The notes beneath the pieces were generated by a model. The model did not search any database. It was not told the origin of the DNA and was given only the letters and a program-made list of their open reading frames with translations. A DNA stretch of 55,149 bases from Chloroflexota bacterium. GTDB taxonomy: Bacteria > Chloroflexota > Limnocylindria > Limnocylindrales > CSP1-4. The number at the start of each line of letters is the position of its first letter. Positions within the stretch are counted from its first letter, which is position 1. Below are positions 17,392-26,330 of the stretch, piece by piece. The position numbers were made by a program, and so were the translations under genes. The stretch is taken from NCBI GenBank assembly GCA_029778235.1, contig JAKOQS010000005.1, forward strand, positions 1 to 55,149, in the 5' to 3' direction.

Positions 17392-20234
17392 CGCGCGCCC
17401 TTCCGTCGGAGCAGGACGTAGACGACGACGTAGAGGACGAGGGCGATGAGGCCGGTCGCGGCCCAGGCCGCGGCGATGCTCGTCCCGAAGATCGGGCCGA
17501 ACGCCTCGTCGAGCGAGCCGACCATCACCTGTCGCTCAGCCGGCGTCGCGTAGGACTCGATCCCCGGCAGGATGCATCCCTCGAGGCTCGGCGTCGTGCA
17601 ATCGCCCGAGCGCACCTCGGTCGCCGTCGTCAGCCCCTGGAAGACCCACTTCGTGCTCGTCGCGTCCGCGATGGCGCCGCCGGCCGTGCCCAGCCGGTCG
17701 AGAGGCACGAGGCCGCCGGAGAAGACGATCTGGACGACGACCACGACGATGACGAGGAGCATCGCCTGCTCCTCCCGGGGGGCGATCGCGGAGATGAGCA
17801 GCCCCCACATCACGCCGGAGATCGCGGCGAGCGCGAGCGTGACGAAGACGAGCAGGATGGCCTGCGGCCCGAGGTGGCCCATGTCCACCGCGACCATCTT
17901 GATCGCGAGCAGGACGGCGGCGTTGTACAGGGCGAAGAGGACGCCCACCCAGACTTTCGACGCCAGGTAGGGCGCGACGCCGACCGCGACCGCGCGCTCC
18001 CGGCGGTGGATCGGGGCCTCCTTCACGATCTCGCGGACGGAGCTGAGGGCCCCGACGAGGAACGGGATGATCGACGCCATGAAGAGCATCGACATGGCGC
18101 GGGTCGCGTCGCCGCTGAGCGGGTCGAAGACGTCGCGTGGCCAGGCGATGAAGTCGATGCAGGCGAGGAGGGGCGCGACGAGGAACAGGAGGAGGAGGTT
18201 CACCCGGTCGCGCCGGATGATGCTCAGGTAGCGCGCCGAGAGGACGCGGAACTGGCGGAGCATCGACGGGCGGGCGCCGCGGCCGCCGCCGGACGCCGCA
18301 CCCCTCGGGCGCGCGGCGCGGCCCGGACGCGGGACCTCGACCAGATCGCCATACCGCGCCTGCAACCGGGCGACGACGTACTCGCGGAACTGCGCCGACG
18401 CCCTGTACCGCGCGCCCCACTCCTCGGGCGTCGACTCGCGCTCGACCTTGTCGTAGATGCCGTCGAAGTCGGTCACCCCGAAGTACGCGAGCGCCTGGTC
18501 GGGCGGGCCGAAGTACGCCACGTGTCCGCCCTTGGCGAGGAACGCCACGAGGTCGCAGAGCATGACGTTCTTCGTCGCGTGGGTCACGAGGATGACCGTG
18601 TGCCCGCGATCGGCCAGGGTGCGCAGGAGGCGCATGAGCTGGCCCTCGGTCCCCGGGTCCAGGCCGGAGGTCGCCTCGTCGAGGAAGAACAGGCCGGGCT
18701 CGGTGAGCAGCTCCACGCCGATGGAGACGCGCTTGCGCTGGCCCCCGCTCAGGCGGTGGATCGGGACGTTCGCCCTCTCGACCAACCCGAGGGTCTCGAG
18801 CACCTCGTCCACCCGCCGGCGGCGCTCGTCCGCCGTCGTGTCCGCCGGCAGGCGGAGGCGGGCGGAGTACTCGAGCGCCTGCCGCACCGTCAGCTCGCGG
18901 TGGATGATGTCGTCCTGGGGCACGTATCCGATCGAGGTCCGGAACGCGTCCGCGTTGCGGTACAGGTCTGTCCCGTTCACGAGGACGCTGCCGTCGCGCG
19001 CCGGGCGGAAGCCGTTGAGCGCGTCGAGGAGGGTGGACTTCCCGGCACCGCTCACGCCCACCAGGGCGACGAACTCGCGCGGCTGGATCGAGAGCGAGAT
19101 GTCCTGGAGCAGGTTCAGGCCCTTGCTCACGGGCTGGTTCAGGTGGACGGCGTCGAGCTGGAGGTCGCGCGACTCGTCCGACAGCTCCAGCGCCCCGGGG
19201 GCGACGACGAACCGGGCCGGCCCGACGCGGACCTCCGCGCCCGGCTCGACGGAACGCGGCTCGCCGGCCGGGATGCGCTCGCCCTCCACGAACGTGCCGT
19301 TGGCCGAGCCGAGGTCCTCGACGAGGACCGCCCCGTCGCGCACGAGGACGCGCGCGTGGGCGCGCGACACGGTCGGGTGCGCGAGGTCCACGTCGTTGCC
19401 CGCGCCGCGCCCGATCGTCAGGCTCTCGCGTCCGGCGAGACGGAGGGTGCGCACAGACCCCTGCGCGTCCGGGACGCCGGGCCCGGCGAGGTACGCGAGC
19501 GAGACGGCGTCCATGATCCGCAGCACGTCCCCCTCGTGGAGGCGCACGGAGGAGACACGCGTGCCGTCGCGCGTGAGGCCGTTCGCACTCCCGGCGTCCT
19601 CGATCTCCCACCCGTCCCCCATTCGGTGGATCGTCGCGTGGCGGCGCGAGACGGATGGATGGTCCACGACGATGTCGTTCGACGGGTCCCTGCCGAGGGT
19701 GAGGGCGTCGCGATCGAGGGGATGCTCGACGGCGCCGGCGGCCGTGCTCACGACGAGCCGAGGCCCGGGCGGAGCGAGGACCCTCGTGGTGTCCTCCGCG
19801 TGCCGACGGCCGGCGCCGGGCGCGCCGGCCGTCGCCGTGGCCGCCGCGTCGGCGGCCACGGGCATGCCGTCGGCCGAGGCCGCGCGGCCGCCCCCGGCGG
19901 CGGGCATCGGCCGCAGCGTCGCGTCGAGGTCGGGCGGGGACAGGAGCGACAGGGCGCACCCACCGATCCGGACCGTCTCCCCGGGGAGGAGCGCCCGCGG
20001 CACGCGGGGCTCCAGCTCGACGTCGTCCACGCGTGTCCCGTTGCTGCTCCCGAGGTCCGTCACGCGGACCTCGGCGCCGTCCCACGCCAGGCGGACGTGA
20101 TGCCGCGAGACGAGCGGGTCGTCGAGGATGACCACGTTGTCCGGGGCGCGGCCGACGCCGGTCTCCCCGAGTGGCAGGGCGAGCTCGCGGCGCTCGCCGC
20201 CGCGGCGGACCTCCACGCGGGCCGGGGGATTCAT
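17388..20234 (-). CDS. ABC transporter (ABCG-like half transporter) with three FHA domains
   Basis: This 948-aa protein starts at ATG 20234, which overlaps the upstream hydrolase stop (ATGA). Three FHA domains carry GR..SR.H..S.NG signatures: 28-66, 181-219 and 275-313. The second has SANGL instead of SANGT. The ATPase has Walker A GVSGAGKST (393-401), signature LSGGQ (495-499), Walker B LFFLDE (515-520) and a switch His in THATKN. The C-terminal ~300 residues are an ABC2-type membrane domain with about six helices and a cysteine-containing exported loop (SGDCTTPSLEGC). Domain order ATPase-then-TM matches the ABCG/White type seen fused to FHA domains in bacteria. The exported substrate is unknown. 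Activity is plausibly gated by phospho-Thr from the co-operonic kinase; that is inference. Confidence 0.94.
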   Translation of the reverse strand: MNPPARVEVRRGGERRELALPLGETGVGRAPDNVVILDDPLVSRHHVRLAWDGAEVRVTDLGSSNGTRVDDVELEPRVPRALLPGETVRIGGCALSLLSPPDLDATLRPMPAAGGGRAASADGMPVAADAAATATAGAPGAGRRHAEDTTRVLAPPGPRLVVSTAAGAVEHPLDRDALTLGRDPSNDIVVDHPSVSRRHATIHRMGDGWEIEDAGSANGLTRDGTRVSSVRLHEGDVLRIMDAVSLAYLAGPGVPDAQGSVRTLRLAGRESLTIGRGAGNDVDLAHPTVSRAHARVLVRDGAVLVEDLGSANGTFVEGERIPAGEPRSVEPGAEVRVGPARFVVAPGALELSDESRDLQLDAVHLNQPVSKGLNLLQDISLSIQPREFVALVGVSGAGKSTLLDALNGFRPARDGSVLVNGTDLYRNADAFRTSIGYVPQDDIIHRELTVRQALEYSARLRLPADTTADERRRRVDEVLETLGLVERANVPIHRLSGGQRKRVSIGVELLTEPGLFFLDEATSGLDPGTEGQLMRLLRTLADRGHTVILVTHATKNVMLCDLVAFLAKGGHVAYFGPPDQALAYFGVTDFDGIYDKVERESTPEEWGARYRASAQFREYVVARLQARYGDLVEVPRPGRAARPRGAASGGGRGARPSMLRQFRVLSARYLSIIRRDRVNLLLLFLVAPLLACIDFIAWPRDVFDPLSGDATRAMSMLFMASIIPFLVGALSSVREIVKEAPIHRRERAVAVGVAPYLASKVWVGVLFALYNAAVLLAIKMVAVDMGHLGPQAILLVFVTLALAAISGVMWGLLISAIAPREEQAMLLVIVVVVVQIVFSGGLVPLDRLGTAGGAIADATSTKWVFQGLTTATEVRSGDCTTPSLEGCILPGIESYATPAERQVMVGSLDEAFGPIFGTSIAAAWAATGLIALVLYVVVYVLLRRKGAR

Positions 20235-22039
20235 CGTGCCGCCCCCGCGCCGGCGGCGCGACGCCGGACGGCAGCCGCGCCGGCCGGACCTGCTCCTGCC
20301 TGCGCGCCCGGGCCGACGCCCGGACCAGGGCTCCCCGGGCTGCCGCCGGTCAGCTCGAGCTTCAGCCGCATCTTCACGTCGGCATCGACGAAGAGGGCGC
20401 CGTGCTCCTGCCGCACCGGATGGATGTCGGTCTCCGGGAGGATCGCGCTCGCGACCGGTACCGAGCCATCGCCGTCCGGGCCGGCGACGATCTCGAGCCT
20501 GCTCCAGCCGCGCCGCTCGTCGCGGGTCCCATGCATCGCGACGACCGTGCGACCGCCGTACCCGAAGATGGAGGTAGCCGGCACGCTCGACGCCGTCCCG
20601 AGCCCCTCCCGGAACTCCCGGGCCGCGCGGACGAGGGGCCGCTGCGGGCCATCGGGCCACGCCTCGTCCGCGAGGACGTCCACGGGCCCGCGGTCCTCGG
20701 CGACGCACGCGTAGGTCGGGAGGATCTGGTACGAGGACGGGAAGGTGGCCGCCACCGCGCGCAGCCGGTCGCCCATGAGGCCGAACGGGAGGATGCGCGG
20801 ACCGAGCACGAGGCCGGCGAGCGCACCCGGGGTCCCGCGGTGGGGCCCACCCATGAGCACGAGCCGGTCCACCCGCGACCGTCCGCCGAGCCGTTCCACG
20901 TACCAGCGGCTGACCAGGCATCCGAGGCTGTGGGCGACGATCGTCACCGGGCCGTCCACGCGCCAGTCGTCGATCGCCTGCGCCAGGCGGCGAGCGGAGT
21001 CGCGGACGTCCTGCCGCCAGTCGTACCCGAACTCCAGCAGGTCGCGGCCGCGCTGGTAGCCGAGGCCGTCCACGAGGTAGTCGCCCATGCGGCGGTACGC
21101 CTGGATCTTCACGAGGTTCGGGACGACGACGACCTCGCCGACGACCGCTCCCGGCCGCACGTCCTCGCTCCCCGGGATGCGCAGCGCGTCCGGTTCGGCG
21201 AGGAGCACGTGCGTGCTCGGCCAGAGGCGCTCGCTGCCCCGCCACAGCTCGGAGCCCATGAGGCCGGGCACGAAGACGACCGGGCGGCGAGGACCGCCCT
21301 CGGGACCCGGCCCGCCGGGCCCCTCGACGAGGGTGAGGTCGTCCGGCTCGAAGCCGGGCTTGAAGACGAGGCGTGCACCGCCGATCCGGACGGTGGTGCC
21401 GGGACGGAGCACGACCTCCTCGACGCGGTGCGGCCCCACCCACGTCCCGTTGCGGCTGCCGGCGTCGCGGAGGACGAGCGCGCCGCCCCGTCGCTCGATG
21501 CGCGCGTGGCGCCGCGAGACCTGCGCGTCGTCGAGCGCGACGTCGCAGGCGGGGTCGCGGCCGATCGCGACCGGGCCCCGGTCGAGCGGGACCTCCCACG
21601 CGCCGTCGCGGAGCTGGACCGCGAGGCGAGGGGTCCGCGTCCGGTTGAGCCGGATCGTGAGGGTCGCGCCGGCGAGAGTCGCGTCGAGGTCGGCGGCCGT
21701 GTCGATGCGCGTGACGTCCGGGGCGGGCGGCCCGGCGGGCGGCGGCCCTGCCTCGTACCGGAGCTCCGCGCCGCCGATCCCGATCGTGTCCCCGTCGGCG
21801 AGCCTCGCACGCTCGACGCGCACGCCGTTCACGCGCGTCCCGTTCGCGGACCCGAGGTCCACGACGGTGCAGCCGCCGTCGTCGCAGTCGAGGCGCGCGT
21901 GCGTCCGTGAGGCGTGCGCGTCCTCGATGACGATGTCGCTCGCCGTCGCGCGGCCGATGACGACCGACGCGGAGGCGAGCGTGTACTCCTCCGAGCCGCC
22001 CGCGGTCCGAACGACGATCCTGCCCACGCTCGACGCCAC
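20231..22039 (-). CDS. Two-FHA-domain alpha/beta hydrolase (LCAT/PGAP1-like lipase or acyltransferase fold)
   Basis: This protein is 602 aa from GTG 22039. A 22-residue longer frame from ATG 22105 begins with Pro/Arg/Gly-rich sequence and is less likely. Two FHA domains lie at about 7-92 (GRATASD, SRTHAR, SANGT) and 125-215 (GRDPACD, SRRHAR, SRNGT). The hydrolase has oxyanion-type VFVPGLMGSELW, nucleophile Ser in AHSLGCLVS, a probable acid in DGDGSVP and His in QEHGALF. This motif set resembles lecithin:cholesterol acyltransferase and PGAP1 lipases. No signal peptide is visible, so it should act in the cytoplasm or on the inner membrane face. It is the first gene of a coupled operon with an FHA-ABC transporter and a Ser/Thr kinase; lipid or ester cargo processed before export is a reasonable but untested idea. 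Confidence 0.88.
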   Translation of the reverse strand: MASSVGRIVVRTAGGSEEYTLASASVVIGRATASDIVIEDAHASRTHARLDCDDGGCTVVDLGSANGTRVNGVRVERARLADGDTIGIGGAELRYEAGPPPAGPPAPDVTRIDTAADLDATLAGATLTIRLNRTRTPRLAVQLRDGAWEVPLDRGPVAIGRDPACDVALDDAQVSRRHARIERRGGALVLRDAGSRNGTWVGPHRVEEVVLRPGTTVRIGGARLVFKPGFEPDDLTLVEGPGGPGPEGGPRRPVVFVPGLMGSELWRGSERLWPSTHVLLAEPDALRIPGSEDVRPGAVVGEVVVVPNLVKIQAYRRMGDYLVDGLGYQRGRDLLEFGYDWRQDVRDSARRLAQAIDDWRVDGPVTIVAHSLGCLVSRWYVERLGGRSRVDRLVLMGGPHRGTPGALAGLVLGPRILPFGLMGDRLRAVAATFPSSYQILPTYACVAEDRGPVDVLADEAWPDGPQRPLVRAAREFREGLGTASSVPATSIFGYGGRTVVAMHGTRDERRGWSRLEIVAGPDGDGSVPVASAILPETDIHPVRQEHGALFVDADVKMRLKLELTGGSPGSPGPGVGPGAQAGAGPAGAAAVRRRAAGAGAAR

Positions 22040-22356
22040 GCCACACCCCCGGCCACCGGGCGGCCGCCACGTTCCACGGCGACGGGGCGCATGCGACGGC
22101 GACACCCCGGCGGGCCGACGCCCACATCGTCAGGAAATGACCCGGACGGTCGCCAGAGCCGTCGGACACGAAGTGGCTCGGGCGGGAGCCCGACCAGACC
22201 CAGGCCCAGAACCGCTCGTCGCGCGCGGCCGTCGGGCGTCCGACCTTCCGGGTCGCTGCCGGCACCGCCGCCGGGAATGCCGGTGCCGATCCGGTCCGAC
22301 CGGCGCTCCGCGCGGCGCTACGATGGTCCGGACCATCCCGTGACCGGAGGCTTCAC
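22040..22356. other. Divergent promoter region between the FHA operon and glcDE (317 nt)
   Basis: No gene is seen here. The right end holds the glcDE promoter box TACGAT (22319-22324), the palindrome at 22322-22337 and the GGAGG ribosome site at 22346-22350. No clear promoter for the leftward FHA operon was identified. Confidence 0.5.
22322..22337. promoter_or_regulatory. 16-bp perfect palindromic operator overlapping the glcDE -10
   Basis: GATGGTCCGGACCATC is fully self-complementary. It overlaps the last three bases of the TACGAT -10 box (22319-22324) and covers the expected transcription start. TGGTC/GACCA half-sites resemble those of GntR/FadR-family regulators such as GlcC and LldR, which control glycolate and lactate oxidation. 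The regulator is not encoded nearby, so this assignment is inference. Confidence 0.55.
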
Positions 22357-24951
22357 GTGGCGCAGGCGTGGCTGGGGGCGCTCGAGGGCGTCGTTCCCCG
22401 CCATCGGCTGGCCACCTCCAAGGGGGACCTCTCGACCTTCGCGTCGGATGGCCTGACCGCGTACGCGGAGATGCCCGGCGCCGTCCTGCTCGCGAACACC
22501 GAGCAGGAGGTGGTCGAGGCGGTCCGGATCTGTCACCGCTTCCGCGTCCCGTTCGTCGCCCGGGGCAGCGGGACGAGCCTGTCCGGCGCGTCGGTGCCGG
22601 AGCCGGGCGGCCTGGTCATCGCGCTCAACCGCCTCCGGCGCATCGACATCGACGCCCCACGCCGCCTCGCGACGGTGGAGCCTGGCGCGTGGAACCTCGA
22701 CGTCTCCAAGGCGGCGGCGTCGTCCGGCCTGTACTACGCCCCCGACCCGTCGAGCCAGCAGATCTGCAGCATCGGCGGAAACGTCGCATTCAACGCGGGC
22801 GGCGCGCACTGCCTGAAGTACGGGACGACGGGCAACCACGTCCTCGGGCTCCGCGTCGTCCTCCCGGACGGCACGGTCGCCGACCTCGGCGGCGAGAGCC
22901 TCGAGAGCGCGGGGCCGGGCCTCGCGGCGCTGTTCTCGGCCTCGGAGGGACTCCTCGGCATCGTGCTCCGCGCGACCGTGCGCCTGCTGCCGAAGCCGGA
23001 GCGGATCCGCACCGTCCTGGCCGCCTACCCCACCCTCGCGCGGGCGGGCGACGCGGTCGCGGCGGTCGTGGCGGCGGGGCTGCTGCCGGCCGCGATCGAG
23101 GTGATGGACGCGCTGGCGATCGAGGCGGCCGAGGCTGCGGTCCACCCTGGCTACCCGTCCGACGCGGGTGGTCTCGTGATCGTCGAGCTCGACGGCGAGG
23201 CCGACGTCGTGGAGGCCGAGTGGGCGGTGCTCCAGCGCGTGCTGGAACCGTCGGGCCCGACGTCGGTCCGGATCGCGCGCGACGCCCGGGATCGCGCGGA
23301 GATCTGGCGCGGGCGCAAGAGCGCGTTCTCGGCGGTCGGTCGGCTGAGCCCGGACTTCATCGTGAACGACGGTGTGGTGCCGCGGACGCGGCTGCCGGAG
23401 GCACTGGAGGGGATCGAGGCGCTCTCCGCGCGATACGGCCTCCGGATCGCGAACGTCTTCCACGCCGGGGACGGGAACCTGCACCCGCTGATCCTGTACG
23501 ACGGCCGCGTGTCCGGCGAGCACGAGCGGGCCGAGGTGATCTCCGGCGAGATCCTGGACCTGTGCATCCGCGTGGGCGGGTCGATCACGGGCGAGCACGG
23601 CGTCGGCCTCGAGAAGCGCTCCCACTTCGGGCGCATGTACGCCGAGCCCGACATCGACGCGATGCGGCGGGTCCGGCTCGCGGTGGATCCGCTCGAGCTG
23701 GCGAACCCGGGCAAGGTGCTGCCGACGGGGCCGCTGCCCGCGACGGAAGATGCGGCGCGGGGCGCGACCGCGGCCGGGAGGACGGCCCAGCCCTCCACCG
23801 CGGCGGCGGACCCGGCCGCCGCGCCCGACGTCCTGCGCCCCGCGACGATCGACGAGGTCCGCGACGCGATCGCGAGCCATCCTCGCCTCCTGCCGCGCGG
23901 CGGCGGCACGAAGACGGCGCTCTCCGCCCCCTGGGCGCCCGAGGTCGTCGTCCTCGACCTGTCCGGCCTCGCAGGCGTCGTCGAGTACCAGCCATCCGAG
24001 TTCGTCCTCACGGCCCTCGCCGGCACGCGTCTCGCCGACGTCGAGCGCCTGCTCGCCGAGCACGGCCAGTGCCTGCCGTTCGACCCGTTGCTCGTGGGGG
24101 CCGGGGCGACGCTGGGCGGCGCGATCGCCGCCGGCCTGAGCGGTCCCGGGCGGTACCGCCGGGGCGGCGTCCGCGACTTCGTGCTCGGCGCGCGGTTCGT
24201 GGACGGCCGGGCGAGCCTCGTCCGGACCCGCGGGCGGGTCGTGAAGAACGTCGCGGGGTTCGACCTCCCGCGCCTGCTCACGGGGAGCTGCGGGCGCCTC
24301 GCGGCCCTGGTCGAGGTGAGCGTGAAGGTCTTCCCGCGACCCGAGGCGCGCGGCACGGTCGTCGTCCGTCGCGGCCTCGCCGACGCGCTCGACGTGGTGC
24401 GCGACCTGACCCTCTCGCCGTTCGACGTCGACGCGCTCGACCTGGTGCCCCTCGACGATGGCGAGGCCGAGGTGCACGTCCGGCTCGCGGGGCCGGCCGC
24501 GATCATGGACGCCCGGCTGGCGCGGCTGCGCGCGCACCTCGGGGGTGAGCTCCGCGACGCGGACGACGACGCCTGGTCGGACGTGACGGAGCTGCGGATG
24601 GTGCCGGCCGGCTGGGACCTCGCCTGGGTCCCCGTCACGCTGCCCGACATCCCCGTGCTCGAGTCGGCGCTCGCCGGCACCGGCGCGCTTCGCCGGTACG
24701 GCGCCGGCGGCCAGGTCGCGTGGATCGCCACGCCGCCGGAAGCCGCACCCGAGGCGGCGCCGAGCGCCCCGGCCGAGGCGCCCGATGCCACCTCGTCGCT
24801 GGCCGCCCACCTCGCGGCCCGCGGCATGTCCGGGCTTCGCGTGCTCGGCGCCCCCGCCGCGGACCCGGTCATCGGACGCGACGTCCTCGGGGAGCTGGGA
24901 CGGCGGGTGCAGGCGGCCCTGGACCCGGCCGGCCGGTTCCGGGGGGCGTGA
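22357..24951 (+). CDS. glcD-glcE: Glycolate oxidase GlcD-GlcE fusion (FAD-linked 2-hydroxy-acid dehydrogenase)
   Basis: This 864-aa protein starts at GTG 22357, 6 nt after GGAGG. Residues 1-465 are GlcD-like. The FAD (PCMH) domain has [10 protein letters not shown], and the C-terminal domain has the IVNDGV region, [10 protein letters not shown] and [10 protein letters not shown]. After an Ala-rich linker (about 465-490) comes a second PCMH-type FAD domain, 490-864, of the GlcE type ([54 protein letters not shown]). GlcD, GlcE and GlcF normally form a membrane-associated complex that oxidises glycolate or D-lactate to the 2-oxo acid and passes electrons to quinone. Here D and E are one chain. 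glcF begins 2 nt after its stop. Confidence 0.93.
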   Translation: MAQAWLGALEGVVPRHRLATSKGDLSTFASDGLTAYAEMPGAVLLANTEQEVVEAVRICHRFRVPFVARGSGTSLSGASVPEPGGLVIALNRLRRIDIDAPRRLATVEPGAWNLDVSKAAASSGLYYAPDPSSQQICSIGGNVAFNAGGAHCLKYGTTGNHVLGLRVVLPDGTVADLGGESLESAGPGLAALFSASEGLLGIVLRATVRLLPKPERIRTVLAAYPTLARAGDAVAAVVAAGLLPAAIEVMDALAIEAAEAAVHPGYPSDAGGLVIVELDGEADVVEAEWAVLQRVLEPSGPTSVRIARDARDRAEIWRGRKSAFSAVGRLSPDFIVNDGVVPRTRLPEALEGIEALSARYGLRIANVFHAGDGNLHPLILYDGRVSGEHERAEVISGEILDLCIRVGGSITGEHGVGLEKRSHFGRMYAEPDIDAMRRVRLAVDPLELANPGKVLPTGPLPATEDAARGATAAGRTAQPSTAAADPAAAPDVLRPATIDEVRDAIASHPRLLPRGGGTKTALSAPWAPEVVVLDLSGLAGVVEYQPSEFVLTALAGTRLADVERLLAEHGQCLPFDPLLVGAGATLGGAIAAGLSGPGRYRRGGVRDFVLGARFVDGRASLVRTRGRVVKNVAGFDLPRLLTGSCGRLAALVEVSVKVFPRPEARGTVVVRRGLADALDVVRDLTLSPFDVDALDLVPLDDGEAEVHVRLAGPAAIMDARLARLRAHLGGELRDADDDAWSDVTELRMVPAGWDLAWVPVTLPDIPVLESALAGTGALRRYGAGGQVAWIATPPEAAPEAAPSAPAEAPDATSSLAAHLAARGMSGLRVLGAPAADPVIGRDVLGELGRRVQAALDPAGRFRGA

Positions 24952-24952
24952 C

Positions 24953-26233
24953 GTGCGCCACGAGATGCGGCTCGACGGCCGCGTGGAGGATCCCCGCCAC
25001 ATCGCCGGGCCGGTGGAGGCCTGCGTCCACTGCGGCTTCTGCCTGACGACCTGCCCCACGTACCGCGTCCTCGGCCGCGAGATGGACTCCCCGCGCGGCC
25101 GGATCGTCCTCGTGAAGGGCGTCTTCGAGGGGACGGTCCCGATGGAGGACGCGATCCCGCACCTGGACGCCTGCCTCGGCTGCCTCGCGTGCGTGACCGC
25201 GTGCCCGTCAGGCGTCCGCTACGACCAGCTGCTCACAGCCTTCCGCCACGCGTCGCGCGGCGCCCGCTCGCGGCCGGTCGCGAAGCGGCTCCGCCGTCGC
25301 GCGCTGCTGGAGACGCTGCCGCATCCCCGCCGGCTCCGCGCGTCCGCGCGCCTGGGCCAGGCGGCCCGGCCGGCACGGCGCCTCGCCCCGGCGCTCGTCC
25401 GGCCGATGCTGGACCTCCTGCCGGCCCCGGACGGACAGGCCGGCCCGCTTCCCGAGGTCACGCCCCCGGTCGGCCCCCGGCGGGCGCGCGTGGCCCTGCT
25501 CTCGGGCTGCGTCCAGCAGGTCTTCACGCCGGAGGTCAACGCCGCGACCCTGCGGGTCCTCGCGCTCAACGGGGTCGAGGTCGTGGTACCCGCGGCGCAG
25601 GGCTGCTGCGGCGCGCTCGCGCTGCATCTCGGCGAGCTCGACGCCGCGCGCGACCAGGCGCGGGCGAACCTCGCCGCGTTCCCGACCGACGTGGACGCGG
25701 TCATCTCGAACGCGGCCGGGTGTGGCTCGGCGCTCCGCGAGTACGGCGACCTGTTCGAGACCGCGGACGAGGCGGCCGATGCCGCGGAGGCCGCGGCGTT
25801 CGCGGCACGCGCCGTGGACATCAGCGTCTTCCTCGACCGCCTGGGCATCGTCCCGCCGCCGGACCTGGTGGAGCCGAGCCGCGTCGCGTACCACGACGCC
25901 TGCCATCTCGCCCACGCCCAGCGCGTCGTGGAGCCCCCGCGCCGGCTGCTCGCCCAGATCGGAGGCCTCGAGCTGCTCGAGGTCCCGGACGGAGAGATCT
26001 GCTGCGGCTCTGCGGGCACGTACAACATCGAGCACCCGGCGATCGCGGGTGCGCTCGGCGAGGCGAAGGCGAGCTCGATCATGGGCGTCCGGCCGGACGT
26101 CCTCGCGCTCGGCAACGTCGGCTGCCTGGTGCAGATCCGCGCCCACCTCGAGAAGCGGGGCACGCCGATCCCGGTCCTCCACACGGTCGAGGTGCTCGAC
26201 CGGGCGTACCGCGGGGTGCCGCTGCCGCGCTGA
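24953..26233 (+). CDS. glcF: Glycolate oxidase iron-sulfur subunit
   Basis: This protein is 426 aa from GTG 24953, preceded by a G-rich Shine-Dalgarno inside the glcDE end; ATG 24965 is a possible alternative. Two [4Fe-4S] motifs are at C24-C27-C30-C34 (CVHCGFCLTTCP) and C74-C77-C80-C84 (CLGCLACVTACP). Two CCG-type domains follow, with GCCGALALH, NAAGCGSALREYG, HDACHLAHAQ and ICCGSAGTYN. They match GlcF and related heterodisulfide-reductase-like electron-transfer subunits. It should take electrons from the GlcDE flavins to the quinone pool. Only 1 nt separates it from the upstream stop, so translation is surely coupled. Confidence 0.94.
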   Translation: MRHEMRLDGRVEDPRHIAGPVEACVHCGFCLTTCPTYRVLGREMDSPRGRIVLVKGVFEGTVPMEDAIPHLDACLGCLACVTACPSGVRYDQLLTAFRHASRGARSRPVAKRLRRRALLETLPHPRRLRASARLGQAARPARRLAPALVRPMLDLLPAPDGQAGPLPEVTPPVGPRRARVALLSGCVQQVFTPEVNAATLRVLALNGVEVVVPAAQGCCGALALHLGELDAARDQARANLAAFPTDVDAVISNAAGCGSALREYGDLFETADEAADAAEAAAFAARAVDISVFLDRLGIVPPPDLVEPSRVAYHDACHLAHAQRVVEPPRRLLAQIGGLELLEVPDGEICCGSAGTYNIEHPAIAGALGEAKASSIMGVRPDVLALGNVGCLVQIRAHLEKRGTPIPVLHTVEVLDRAYRGVPLPR

Positions 26234-26292
26234 GGCGGCCGCTCGGCGGCCACGTGGCGGCCACTCGTCCCGCCGCTCGTGCCGCTCCTCGC

Positions 26293-26313
26293 GGGGCGTG
26301 GACCGGACGCCCC
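26293..26313. terminator. Hairpin between convergent glcF and mttB-like genes
   Basis: GGGGCGT (26293-26299), 7-nt loop, ACGCCCC (26307-26313) forms a perfect 7-bp stem in the 97-nt convergent gap. It could serve both strands. There is no T-tract. Confidence 0.45.
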
Positions 26314-26330
26314 GGGTGCTGGTCGGTGGC

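Noticed and set aside
17388-22265. Single 1625-codon frame as one ABC transporter gene
   Set aside because: The first ~677 codons are out-of-frame with, and overlap, the two-FHA hydrolase. The ATGA at 20234 and the FHA1 start mark the real gene.
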